Origin: Verrucomicrobiota bacterium
GTDB taxonomy: Bacteria; Verrucomicrobiota; Verrucomicrobiia; Limisphaerales; JAIPKD01
Direction: 5' to 3'
DNA length: 60,019 nt
Assembly (NCBI GenBank): GCA_021733835.1
Contig: JAIPKD010000008.1
Span: forward strand, 1 to 60,019
The translations under genes were made by a program, and so were the position numbers. Below the pieces are notes generated by a model. That model was not told where the DNA came from, searched no databases, and worked only from the letters and a program-made list of their open reading frames with translations. Below, in pieces: positions 37,685-46,672 of the stretch (its first letter is position 1; each line of letters begins with the position of its first letter).

Positions 37685-40600
37685 ATGAGAATGGCTAGAT
37701 TAGCTTGGAAAAGCTGGCATGAAGTCGTGACATTGCGCGACGACCTGAAATCGGGCGAACTGCCGATGCACATGTTCGCCGCCGACCTTTACGAGGTTTT
37801 GATGGAGAGCGGAAAACGCCCCATATACGAAGACCCCGAAAAGTTCTTCGCCCTGACCTTCCCGACATACAATCTTCGGCAACTCGTGAGAGACGTGGCG
37901 TTGCGTGTCGCCGGTAAGAACGACAAAGCGGTACGCCAGCTTGAGCTGACCTACGGCGGTGGCAAGACGCACACGCTGATCACGATGCGCCATCTGATGG
38001 CCAACCCGGAGGGATTGCCGGATATTGCGGCTGTGGCGGAGTTCCGTGAGGCCATTGGCGAAGAGCTGCCCAAGGCTCGGGTCGCCGGGCTTTGCTTTGA
38101 TAAACTAGACGTCGAGAAGGGAATGGACGTTCGCAATCCGGAGGGCAAGAAACGCACACTCAAGCAGCCGTGGAGCGTTCTGGCATGGCAAATTGCCGGG
38201 GACGAAGGTCTGAGACTCCTCCATGCCGAGAACAAGTCCGAAGAGCGCGATTCGGCGCCGGCGGAAAACTTGATGACCGAATTACTGGAGATACCGGTCA
38301 AGCAGGGATTAGGCATCTTGATCCTCATCGACGAAGTGTTGATGTACGTACGCGAGAAGGTGGCTTCGGACTCCAAGTGGAAGGACCGGATGATTAACTT
38401 CTTCCAGTATCTGACCCAGGCGGCGACGAAGGTGGACCGTTGCTGCGTTGTGGCATCTTTGTTGGCGAGCGATCCGATCAAGAGCGATTCCTTCGGACGC
38501 CAACTCCAGGGTGAGCTTTACGACATTTTCCAGCGTCAGCGCGAAGAAGCAGTCGAGCCCGTCGTGAAAGAAGACGTGGCCGAAGTTTTACGCCGCCGGT
38601 TCTTCACGCCCGATTCGATTAAAGACCGCGCTGCGTTCCGCCCGCATGTTCAGGCAGCACTGAAGGGCGTCTTTGATCTGGACGAGCAGACGCGGAAACA
38701 AGGAGCGGAGGCGGAGGAGCGGTTCCTGCGAAGTTTCCCATTTCATCCTGACCTGACTGAAGTGTTTTATACAAAGTGGACACAATTGGATCGATTCCAG
38801 CGGACGCGCGGCGTACTGCGTACCTTCGCGTTGGCCCTGCGCGAAGCAGAGAAATGGGATACTAGTGCCCTGATCGGCCCCTGCGTGTTTCTTTCGCAAG
38901 CAGGTAAAGAGGGGCTCTCCGAGGCTATGCGCGAGTTGGTAACGGTAGCTGACACCGAGGAGCATGAAGGTAAGAGGCAGGCCTGGACAGGAATCATTGA
39001 GGGCGAACTAAAGCGTGCGCGAGACATTCAGAGAGATTCGGTCGGGTTACGCTTCCACGAGGTGGAACTAGCCGTCATCGCGACATTCCTCCACTCCCAG
39101 CCTATAGGCCAGAGTGCACGAACTCGAGATCTGACCGCGCTCATCTCCCCTAATCGTCCTGACAAGATTGAGTTGGAAAAAGGATTACTGCGATGGGCAC
39201 AGGCGAGCTTTTGGTTGGACGACCAGCTCACGGCAATGGACGAGAACGAAATGCCAAGCACCTGGCGTCTTGGAAATCGGCCGAATTTGACCCAGATGCA
39301 TGCCGTTGCCGCCGGCCGTATTTCCGATGACGAGGTGCGCGCTCGGCTGCTGGACGAGATTGGAAAAGCCAAGGCACTTTCGGCGGGGGCAAACGCTTTC
39401 GGAGTTCGCATCCATTTACTGCCGACGAAGCCGCGCGATATCGAAGACGATGGCCTTTTCCACTATGCTATTCTTGGTCCCAGTGGAGCAAGCGAATCCG
39501 GTAAGCCCAGCGTTGAAGCCCAGCGCTATTTGGATGAAACGACAGGACCGGCGAAGCCACGCGTCTATCGGAATGCCGTTATCCTGCTGGCGCCGTCGAA
39601 GGACGGGCTGGAGGTCGCATCAGCGAGCGTACGAGACTATCTGGCATGGGAAATGGTTGACATCGACATCAAGGAGCAACAGAAGGGCGGAAATGTCGAT
39701 ATTGCGCGCATGCAAACGTTGGCCTTCAATCGCAATAAGTCGAAGGGCCGCATTCCCTATGCGATTCGTCAGGCATACTGCACGGTTGTAACGGTATCGA
39801 AGAAAAACGAATCACAGGCGTTCAAGATCAACGTTACTGACGAACCGCACTTCACCATCATCAAGAACGATCCTCGCTCTCGTATTCAGGACTCATCCAT
39901 CGCGGCGGAGGCCCTGCTGCCTGGCGGTCCTTACGATCTTTGGCGCGAGGGAGAGACAAGCCGAAGGGTGAAAGACCTTTCCGGCTCCTTTGCGCAGCTG
40001 CCGCATTTGCCCAAGATGCTCAAGTCACAGGCCATTATCGATACGCTGGTAGAGGGATGCCGGGCAGGTGCGTTTGTATTGCGTTTGACGCGTCCCGATG
40101 GCTCGACAAGGACTTGGTGGTATACGGCTCCCGACGAAATGGCATTGGCCGATCCCGCTCTGGAATTGGTACTATCTGAAGCGGCGGAATTGAAAGAAAT
40201 CGATCCTAAGCTGCTGAAACCACAATGTCTGCCTGACCTCTGGAAGAGTGATTCGATCAGCGTACAGACCGTGATCGACTACTTCAACGGCTCCAATGTG
40301 GTCCAGGTTCAGCGTGATGGATATACGGAACCTCAGCAAATACCGAAGGCCATGGGCGAAATCGTCAAGGCGTCAGTCGCACAAGCAGTCGAATCTGGAG
40401 CCCTTTGGCTGACCAATGGCCCTGCATCGATTCTAGGGGAGCCTATCCCGACAGGAGTGCTCACAGAGCAAGCCAAGATTCAGAAACCGCCCGCCACGAT
40501 TACCGCTGGGGAGATACTGCCCGAGAACCTGCCTCAAGCCTGGAGCAACAATGAGGCGACAGGCCTCTCGATCGCCACGGCGATCTCACAGAAGTTCGGC

Positions 40601-41032
40601 CATACACTGCCCTGGAAAACCGTGAGGGATGTCATCACTACATCGCTGAACGCTCGCTTTACTGAACTTGATCCCGAGTCTGAGAAATGGCCTTGTGCAT
40701 ATCCAACCGCTCAAAGCGTCAAGCTACGGGTTGCATCGGCGGCTGGAGCAGGAACCTTTGCTGGAGGAGGCGCAGCGGGAACTGGCTTTGGAATCAGGGA
40801 AGCGGGTGCGAAGTCGATCGTCGCCCACGCGGAACTGGAGCCTTCAGCAATCCAGGACCTGGGAGATATAATTCCTCAGATTCTGGAAATCAAAAACAAG
40901 GCAAATGTTCCGCTGGTGATCAAGGTTCAGATCGAGATCGGGGATGAATACATCCAGCCGGACGACGAGACGATTCAGGCACTGAACCAGTTGCTCGAAG
41001 GCATCAACGAGAAGTTCCGCTTCAAGAAATAG
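37685..41032 (+). CDS. DUF499 large ATPase (partner of DUF1156 methylase)
   Basis: 1115 residues; a second ATG two codons later (37691) is equally possible. The Walker A segment LTYGGGKTHTL (about residues 93-103) is the characteristic DUF499 form, and Walker B is ILILIDEVLMYV (about 215-226). The rest has no recognised enzyme motif. DUF499 (COG1483) and DUF1156 (COG1743) recur together in predicted phage-resistance islands, where the ATPase may play the role that BrxC/PglY-type ATPases play in BREX. It is the last gene of the operon; hairpins follow its stop. Confidence 0.9.
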   Translation: MRMARLAWKSWHEVVTLRDDLKSGELPMHMFAADLYEVLMESGKRPIYEDPEKFFALTFPTYNLRQLVRDVALRVAGKNDKAVRQLELTYGGGKTHTLITMRHLMANPEGLPDIAAVAEFREAIGEELPKARVAGLCFDKLDVEKGMDVRNPEGKKRTLKQPWSVLAWQIAGDEGLRLLHAENKSEERDSAPAENLMTELLEIPVKQGLGILILIDEVLMYVREKVASDSKWKDRMINFFQYLTQAATKVDRCCVVASLLASDPIKSDSFGRQLQGELYDIFQRQREEAVEPVVKEDVAEVLRRRFFTPDSIKDRAAFRPHVQAALKGVFDLDEQTRKQGAEAEERFLRSFPFHPDLTEVFYTKWTQLDRFQRTRGVLRTFALALREAEKWDTSALIGPCVFLSQAGKEGLSEAMRELVTVADTEEHEGKRQAWTGIIEGELKRARDIQRDSVGLRFHEVELAVIATFLHSQPIGQSARTRDLTALISPNRPDKIELEKGLLRWAQASFWLDDQLTAMDENEMPSTWRLGNRPNLTQMHAVAAGRISDDEVRARLLDEIGKAKALSAGANAFGVRIHLLPTKPRDIEDDGLFHYAILGPSGASESGKPSVEAQRYLDETTGPAKPRVYRNAVILLAPSKDGLEVASASVRDYLAWEMVDIDIKEQQKGGNVDIARMQTLAFNRNKSKGRIPYAIRQAYCTVVTVSKKNESQAFKINVTDEPHFTIIKNDPRSRIQDSSIAAEALLPGGPYDLWREGETSRRVKDLSGSFAQLPHLPKMLKSQAIIDTLVEGCRAGAFVLRLTRPDGSTRTWWYTAPDEMALADPALELVLSEAAELKEIDPKLLKPQCLPDLWKSDSISVQTVIDYFNGSNVVQVQRDGYTEPQQIPKAMGEIVKASVAQAVESGALWLTNGPASILGEPIPTGVLTEQAKIQKPPATITAGEILPENLPQAWSNNEATGLSIATAISQKFGHTLPWKTVRDVITTSLNARFTELDPESEKWPCAYPTAQSVKLRVASAAGAGTFAGGGAAGTGFGIREAGAKSIVAHAELEPSAIQDLGDIIPQILEIKNKANVPLVIKVQIEIGDEYIQPDDETIQALNQLLEGINEKFRFKK

Positions 41033-41070
41033 CGGAAGAGGATCCGCTTGCTCCTCCGCGCCAAACTGCC

Positions 41071-41086
41071 CGCCAAAGCCTTGGCG
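41071..41086. repeat. Hairpin CGCCAA-AGCC-TTGGCG after DUF499
   Basis: A 6-bp stem with a 4-nt loop lies 39 bp after the operon's last stop. It has no T tract, so it is more REP-like than an intrinsic terminator. Confidence 0.4.
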
Positions 41087-41118
41087 TCGGCGGAAGTTGC
41101 AGCTGGACGGGTTCAATC

Positions 41119-41141
41119 AGCGAAATCTTGTAGATTTCGCT
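41119..41141. terminator. 9-bp hairpin at the right end of the defence island
   Basis: AGCGAAATC pairs with GATTTCGCT across a TTGTA loop. No T run follows, so termination would be weak; it could also be a boundary or recombination relic. It lies between the DUF499 gene and a decayed minus-strand gene. Confidence 0.35.
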
Positions 41142-41217
41142 CAATGACCGTTCGAACTTCGTCCAAGAAATACCGCCACACTTCACTTTCGAGCGCCTAC
41201 TTCGTATTCTCCGCATT

Positions 41218-41867
41218 TCAAGGACGCCAGCGATACATTAGTACCTTCGCCTTATAGTCTTCCTCGACGAAAATCAAGTATTCACCGTTATCGCGTTGAT
41301 GCGCGGTTATGCCAGCAAGGATATCTATCCACCCTGTATTTTCGACGCCTCCTACCGTCGTACCCGGTTCGAGGACGCCGACCTCTGAGCCGTCGGACAT
41401 GCGGTTCACCCAGATGCGTCCGCGCTCTTTCCATCCGCCGGTGAATACGTAATCCCCGGCAGCGGCGACACAACCGGCTTGTCCTCCGGCGCCCGAACGG
41501 AAAACGACCGCATCGCGGTTGCCGGCCAGGTAATCCTTACAGATGAACACGCGTCCAATGTGCCGCATATCCTCCCCCTCTTCGGCGGCGACCAGCGTAT
41601 CGGTATCGGTATCGTACCAAACGCGCGCAACGGACTTCATTCCCTTGGGCGGCTCCATGTTACGCATGAGCCGTCCGGCCGCACGTTCATATGAATGAAA
41701 AAATTCTGCGCCCATTTATCGTTCGCGCCGGAAAAGGAATTGCCGAGCCACGACACCGCATAGTCCAGTTTCGGTTCGGCGTTATTCTGAGCCGCAGGCG
41801 CCTGAAGGTTTAATAACGCCGTCCCCGCTATTAAAAGGGCCGTTAAAACGGACTTTGAATTTTTCAT
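41218..41867 (-). pseudogene. Decayed secreted-protein gene (frameshift, likely internal deletion)
   Basis: The 5' part (from ATG 41867) encodes a signal peptide and the start of a mature protein (LDYAVSWLGNSFSGANDKWAQN). The 3' part, in another frame, encodes a sensible C-terminus (MKSVARVWYDTDTDTLVAAEEGED ... EYLIFVEEDYKAKVLMYRWRP pattern, shown here only in part). The frames cross near 41640-41715. Together they give about 210 residues, far less than expected for a beta-propeller-like secreted protein, so a middle section seems lost as well. It adjoins the right side of the island. Confidence 0.6.
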
Positions 41868-41987
41868 GATTATAAAAATACTAAAATCCATACGAGAATT
41901 ACACTCAAGTAATAATTACATTACTATACACGACGGCATAAAAAAATGCGCATAGCACCTTTTTGTGCATATAATAGTTGGGTCATG

Positions 41988-42444
41988 ATCCAAATCGAAA
42001 TCGGGATCGAAATCGTAATCGAGCATCATGGGACTTGGACACGAGAAACTCGACGTCTACCATCTGTCAATCGGATACGTGGCCTGGGTCTACGAGAAGA
42101 CCGATTCGTTGACCGGAGCACGCCGCCCGGCGCGTGACCAGTGGCCTCGCACCAGTCAGTCGATCCCGTTGAACATTGCCGAAGGAAACGGCAAGACGGC
42201 ACAAGCCGACCGGTGGCGATACTTCGAGATTGTCCGCGGTTCGGCATTGGAGTGCGCAGCGATTCAGGACGTTCTCGTGGCCGGCAACGCCTTGGACAAG
42301 GCCGGGAGCCGGGAACGTAAGACAGAGCCAGACCGCATGGCGGCAATGCTCAGCCGGCTTAGTGGGAGGGGCTATGACGTTCGCGAAGAGCCCGGAACCT
42401 ACTTGGTCAGAGAGGAGGATTTCGATAGCGATTTCGATTTGGAT
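41988..42444. mobile_element. IVS-like cassette: four-helix-bundle ORF between 27-bp inverted repeats
   Basis: The left repeat (41988-42014) and right repeat (42418-42444) are inverted and match at 25 of 27 positions; both begin at the outer end with ATCCAAATCGAAATCG. They are built from ATCGAA-type hexamers. The enclosed ORF belongs to the family encoded by 23S rRNA intervening sequences, which are likewise bracketed by stem-forming repeats. Here the unit lies outside any rRNA gene. The transcript would fold into a long stem joining both ends. Confidence 0.6.
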
Positions 42445-42489
42445 TTCGAAGGAGGGGGAGCCCAACCATGCCGTTCTACCAGCGGCTGA
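42028..42489 (+). CDS. Four-helix-bundle protein (23S rRNA intervening-sequence protein family)
   Basis: 153 residues. The N-terminal half matches the S23/IVP family: HEKLDVYHLSIGYVAWVYE, then QSIPLNIAEGNGK and YFEIVRGSALECAAIQDVL. The family forms a helical bundle pentamer of unknown function. The C-terminal tail (DFDSDFDLDFE) is encoded by the right inverted repeat and is therefore probably not part of the fold. No good ribosome-binding site is seen; the hexamer tract lies directly before the ATG. Confidence 0.82.
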   Translation: MGLGHEKLDVYHLSIGYVAWVYEKTDSLTGARRPARDQWPRTSQSIPLNIAEGNGKTAQADRWRYFEIVRGSALECAAIQDVLVAGNALDKAGSRERKTEPDRMAAMLSRLSGRGYDVREEPGTYLVREEDFDSDFDLDFEGGGAQPCRSTSG

Positions 42490-42777
42490 CGCCGCGGCGG
42501 ATGGCCGCGTTATAAGAACAGAGCTGTAAATATGCATAGACTCGAAATTGAAAATTTAGATTTGGTGAAAATGGCTTTCAGCCGCGCCGTTCAGCGTCAG
42601 TATAAAACTGAATGATTCCGCGCCGCAGCTGGAGCAAGATTCCTCTCGATTTTGAGGAGCTAATCGGTATAATAAAACCCACTTAGTAAGTGTTCTTATG
42701 ACGACAGGAGAAACAGATCAATCGGGCCAGGCAATCATGCCCTGGGTCCGTATGGCGATTTTAATAAGGGGTTATCA
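42490..42777. other. Intergenic stretch between cassette and nucleotidyltransferase locus
   Basis: It holds a 27-codon ORF at 42532-42615 (starting MHRLEIENLDLVKMAF) without context, and an ATG at 42698 opening a frame that runs into the next small gene. No RNA gene or clear promoter is seen. Confidence 0.3.
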
Positions 42778-42931
42778 ATGGCTAAGGAATCGCACTGGAG
42801 TCCGCAGAATCCGTATTTTCCGTCCCAAATGCGGACGGAGCTGGTTTGGGAAGGGCAAGTACACTGTATGCCTGAAGGATGTTGACACCTTCGGCTGCGA
42901 TACCAGCATCACAGTGGAGGTGGATTCCTGA
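42778..42931 (+). pseudogene. Small gene upstream of the nucleotidyltransferase, apparently frameshifted
   Basis: An ATG at 42778 with AAGGGG upstream reads MAKESHWSPQNPYFPSQMRT and then ELVWEG before going off into a stop. The neighbouring frame continues sensibly as KYTVCLKDVDTFGCDTSITV and ends in a TGA that overlaps the next ATG by one base. One extra G in the GAAGGG run near 42850 would explain the break. It may be a damaged gene, a sequencing error or programmed slippage. Confidence 0.4.
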
Positions 42932-43452
42932 TGAAAGAAACGTTGACCATCATTGATCAGATGAAACGTGATGGCGTTATTAAAGGCTATGCCATCGGCG
43001 GCGCCGTCGGCGCTACCTTTTACGTGGAGCCCATGGCGACCTTGGATGTGGACGTTTTTGTTCTGTTCCGCCAATCGCCCGACGAAACCCTGATTTCGTT
43101 GGCGCCGATTTACACCTATTGCATGAAAAAGGGATTTGAGGCCAGGGGCGAATATGTGCTCATCGGCGGCTGGCCGGTGCAGTTCCTTCCACCATCGAAC
43201 GCGCTGATCGACGAAGCCATAGCCGAAGCCGTGGAAACGGACGTGGAAGGGGCCACAACACGCATCATGTCCGCCGAGCATCTTGCCGCTATTGCCCTTC
43301 AGCTAGGCCGTGCAAAAGATCACGCACGTATTCTCCAATTTCTAGAAGCCGGATGCCTTGACGACTCGCAGTTTCAGGACATACTGACAAGACACGGGCT
43401 TTCCAATACATGGAAGCGGTTTAGCCGGCGCTTTCTGGAGGAATTGCCATGA
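42931..43452 (+). CDS. Nucleotidyltransferase-like protein (AbiEii/MNT-type superfamily)
   Basis: 173 residues. The N-terminal YAIGGAVGATFYVEPMATLDVDVFV has the GG ... DxD layout of DNA-polymerase-beta-like nucleotidyltransferases, including AbiEii and minimal toxin nucleotidyltransferases. GGAGG lies about 10 nt before the ATG, inside the preceding small gene, and the downstream gene overlaps its stop by 4 nt (ATGA). Such overlap with a small helical partner suggests a toxin-antitoxin pair. Activity and substrate are unknown. Confidence 0.7.
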   Translation: MKETLTIIDQMKRDGVIKGYAIGGAVGATFYVEPMATLDVDVFVLFRQSPDETLISLAPIYTYCMKKGFEARGEYVLIGGWPVQFLPPSNALIDEAIAEAVETDVEGATTRIMSAEHLAAIALQLGRAKDHARILQFLEAGCLDDSQFQDILTRHGLSNTWKRFSRRFLEELP

Positions 43453-43688
43453 ACGAGCCAATCGAACGTATTGCCAAAAGTAAGCATCGTGAGCGAGAAC
43501 GAATCGCCGCCTTGCCGTTCGCAGAGAAGATCAAGATCCTTGAGCAACTTCGAAACAGGGAAGCAAGCATCCTTGCAAGCCACCGGACATCCATGAATGC
43601 CGACCTCGCAGACAGGGTGATGCTGGTGAGGGAACATCAGGCCGCCTATGGCGCTACACATAAACGAGAGGATCGCCATGCCGGATGA
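43449..43688 (+). CDS. Small helical partner protein of the nucleotidyltransferase (antitoxin candidate)
   Basis: 79 residues, charged and predicted helical (IAKSKHRERERIAALPFAE, EKIKILEQLRNREA). It has a strong GGAGG 7 nt before its ATG, within the end of the preceding gene, and overlaps that gene by 4 nt. No HTH was recognised. Its role as antitoxin is inferred from position and size only. Confidence 0.55.
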   Translation: MNEPIERIAKSKHRERERIAALPFAEKIKILEQLRNREASILASHRTSMNADLADRVMLVREHQAAYGATHKREDRHAG

Positions 43689-43760
43689 TTCGATCGTCAA
43701 CTCAGCGGCCTTGGAACCATTGTGGTCGAGTACGTGAACGGAGGCTTCCGATCTCAAACC

Positions 43761-43791
43761 ACTTAACACTTAAAACTTAACACTTAAAACT
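43761..43791. repeat. 14-bp tandem repeat ACTTAACACTTAAA
   Basis: Two full copies (43761-43774, 43775-43788) and a partial third lie in the gap after the toxin-antitoxin-like pair. AT-rich, function unknown. Confidence 0.6.
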
Positions 43792-43897
43792 ATCATCCCA
43801 TAACAGCTCAACCACAGGAACAGTTTATTATGATAAATGTCGCTATTTATTAGCTGTTTAAGCAATTTACCACTAGGCGATGGTTATCGGAATTCTG

Positions 43898-43923
43898 CGG
43901 TAATTCACGAATTACCGGTTTTT
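43898..43923 (+). terminator. Intrinsic terminator candidate after the nucleotidyltransferase pair
   Basis: CGGTAATTC pairs with GAATTACCG over a 2-nt centre and is followed by GTTTTT on the plus strand. The right arm overlaps the stop codon of the convergent minus-strand gene. Confidence 0.5.
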
Positions 43924-46650
43924 GATCACCAAGTCCGCTTTACCCTTCAATGTTAAAACAACCAGTTTAAGCGCTTCTTCGAAATCCGTCCGCACAACTG
44001 AATCGCTGTTGAAAATACCACTCGGTTTCTCGTCAACACCGGAGATCAGCGCGCGGTATGTCCGCGACCCCCAGCCGTCGAGTGAGACATGGATTTCGCC
44101 GCCGTCCTCCCGAATCCGGCGAATCTTACAAGGCGCGTGGAGGAGCCATCCATTCGGAAGCCGTTTTATATCGCGAACGGCGCCCGCGTTATATGCATCC
44201 AAGAGCCGCGCCTGCACGGTGCCGGGATTGATCGCCGGCCCATCGGAAACCTGCGCGCGCAAGAGGAAGTAGTCCGGCAGCAACCCTTGCCTTTCCGCGT
44301 CCGACTCGTCCCAAACCATTTGTAATCCCGCCAAGGTAATACCCTTGGCTATCCGCGACCATGGCCCGGTCTCGTCGATCTCAGCCAAATCGTAGAGGGC
44401 GGAGCCGTAAACTAATCCGCACCATTGTACCGGCTGACCAAACCATACGGGCGCCTTCCAATTTGTCGCGCCGAGGACGGCGATCGTGGCATACGCGCCG
44501 CACTCTCCGCCGGTAGGATTCTCCAAGTACACAAACGGCACACCCGTCCACGCCCAATACCGGGCTTGTTCGAGATAACGCTCCTTGCCGGTCAGCGCGT
44601 AGCCGCATAGGTAGGCTTTTAACATATGCGCCGAAGCCAGGATATCCGGCGTATGCAGCGGCACCTCCCAGGTCTGCGCCCCGCGCGGAACGGTGTTCGC
44701 GTACAACGCTGATTGCTTGTCCAGAAGCGTCAAGGCCCTTCGCCGCAGTTTCTTATCACCTGTCAGCGTGGCGGCCTCGAGGACATCCGCCAACGCCCGG
44801 CCGGTCAGGCCGTTGGCGTGATCGGCGAAGTGCGTCTTTCCATAATCGGTACTTCCGGAACGATAAATCAGCTTGCCTTCGGCATCGAACCGTTCCAATT
44901 GCGAATACGCTTGCTCCCGGCGAAGCTGAATAAACTCGGCAACGCGCCCGAATACAAGCGGCGGGAACGGCGGGCGCACATGTGAAACGCTACTCGAATA
45001 CGGATCAACGGACGCTAAAACACCGAGCGCCTTCTCCACGCCGTTATTCAAACGCGAAGACAGCGTCTCATTCGCATCATCCGCGTACAAGGAGAGACTG
45101 TCCATAAACGCCGCGGCGTCCGCCGCAGGCGCCGGTCTAAACGCATCACCCCATACGGCATGCCTAAACCGCCAATCCTCGTTTATTGTCGAGTCAAGCC
45201 ATCCATGCGCAAGAAGCTCGACTGCGCGGTCAAAACCGCCTTCAAAAACCGGTAAATCCGGAAGCGGTTTAATCTTCAAATAATGGCGCGCCGCCTCGAC
45301 GAGGCTATCGCCTTCGCCGAGAATAATCCACGCCCTGGACGTAATCCGTTCCCCCGCCGGCAATGTGAACGGCGCGTCGGCGGCCAAACTGTTTTCAAAC
45401 CGGTATTCCCCTACGCCGGGCCCCGTAAGAAACATCGCGTGCGCACCCGAACCGAATACACGGTCGGGCGAATCGAATCCCGCCGCAACCATCGGCGACT
45501 TGTCCCATACCAGTCCGATATACGCGCCCTTGTTCTCGACCGCCATCAGAGGGAAAGTGATCTTTATCGGGTCCGGCACACGTCGAATATGCTCGGGCGT
45601 ATCAATATCGGCGGTACTGCTCGACGGCTCGTCGGCGAGATACTCCAATCCGGCAAACAAGCCCTGACGCTTATCCGATCCAAAAGAGCCGTGCCCGGGG
45701 AAAAGCGTCAGCCAGGGAAGTAAAACTACTTTGCGTTCGCGATCGACTTGGACGCCGCCGACCACTTCAATCGCCGATATATCAGGCCTGGGGATGAACC
45801 GGCGCGTGAATTCCCACTCAGCGCCTTCGGAGTCCTTCAAGTTCGCCGTAAAAACAACGCCCCCGTTCGCCGAGGAGTTCTCGGAACCAATTTCATCGCG
45901 TCCAGTGGACAATCGTTCGCGGCGGAATTCAGCATCACCGAGACTCAACCATTCGACGGTGTCACCAGTTTTAATCCCAATCAGTTCCTCCCTATACCCC
46001 TGCGCCAGCACTCGTTCACCCAACCTCACCGAAAAGGCGCCGGGATGCTTTTCGTGAAATCGAATCTCGGCATCCCCGGATTTCACACTACTAACCACCG
46101 GCTCACTGCCGTAAATAACCGGCGCTGCGAACTCCGGCTTCGCCATCGCTTTAATCGACTCGATGCGAATGGCCGATACCACAACCCGGCCCGGCGACTG
46201 CGCGGGGTCCAATCTGAACCTGACGCCGGCGCCAAGCCTCTCTCGTACGAGGACTGAATAATCGTGCCATTCGCCGTCATTGAAAACATTGAAACGCACC
46301 GACCTGCCTGCACTGAATCCGCGGCCGTAAAATAATTCTGCGCTCGCATCGGCGTCCGATTTCATCCGTATATCGACCTTATACCTCCCCGCGGGCGGGC
46401 AATCGACAGAAGGCCCCTCGATCCACGGATCGTTTCCGGTGCATTTTACCACCAGCCCTTCTTCGGTAAGGAACAACGGCTCCACCATATTATTATCCCG
46501 CCAGCCATGCATGCCCTGCGTAAAATCCCATTCCACCACTTCATCGGCGGCGACGGAAATGCCGGCGGTCAATAGTGCCATGGTTAAAGTTAATATAAGC
46601 GAACGACAACGTCGTTGTTTTCCAATTAAACCTGCTTTTGATGAACTCAT
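43912..46650 (-). CDS. Large secreted protein with toroid-type (six-hairpin) helical domain
   Basis: 912 residues with a signal peptide (about 1-35). The first 170 residues look like a beta-sandwich carbohydrate-binding domain (VEWDFTQGMHGWRDN, FNVFNDGEWHDYSV). A middle beta-rich part leads to a C-terminal helical region (about 460-800; TYPIC helical repeats such as TGRALADVLEAATLTGDKKLRRRALTL are shown only in part) resembling the alpha/alpha toroids of glycosidases and lyases. A firm family could not be named. GGAG lies 9 nt before the ATG. It is 22 bp downstream of the SGNH hydrolase gene, so the pair may act on one polysaccharide. Confidence 0.72.
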   Translation of the reverse strand: MSSSKAGLIGKQRRCRSLILTLTMALLTAGISVAADEVVEWDFTQGMHGWRDNNMVEPLFLTEEGLVVKCTGNDPWIEGPSVDCPPAGRYKVDIRMKSDADASAELFYGRGFSAGRSVRFNVFNDGEWHDYSVLVRERLGAGVRFRLDPAQSPGRVVVSAIRIESIKAMAKPEFAAPVIYGSEPVVSSVKSGDAEIRFHEKHPGAFSVRLGERVLAQGYREELIGIKTGDTVEWLSLGDAEFRRERLSTGRDEIGSENSSANGGVVFTANLKDSEGAEWEFTRRFIPRPDISAIEVVGGVQVDRERKVVLLPWLTLFPGHGSFGSDKRQGLFAGLEYLADEPSSSTADIDTPEHIRRVPDPIKITFPLMAVENKGAYIGLVWDKSPMVAAGFDSPDRVFGSGAHAMFLTGPGVGEYRFENSLAADAPFTLPAGERITSRAWIILGEGDSLVEAARHYLKIKPLPDLPVFEGGFDRAVELLAHGWLDSTINEDWRFRHAVWGDAFRPAPAADAAAFMDSLSLYADDANETLSSRLNNGVEKALGVLASVDPYSSSVSHVRPPFPPLVFGRVAEFIQLRREQAYSQLERFDAEGKLIYRSGSTDYGKTHFADHANGLTGRALADVLEAATLTGDKKLRRRALTLLDKQSALYANTVPRGAQTWEVPLHTPDILASAHMLKAYLCGYALTGKERYLEQARYWAWTGVPFVYLENPTGGECGAYATIAVLGATNWKAPVWFGQPVQWCGLVYGSALYDLAEIDETGPWSRIAKGITLAGLQMVWDESDAERQGLLPDYFLLRAQVSDGPAINPGTVQARLLDAYNAGAVRDIKRLPNGWLLHAPCKIRRIREDGGEIHVSLDGWGSRTYRALISGVDEKPSGIFNSDSVVRTDFEEALKLVVLTLKGKADLVIKNR

Positions 46651-46672
46651 AGGATTACTCTCCGGTTTATAT

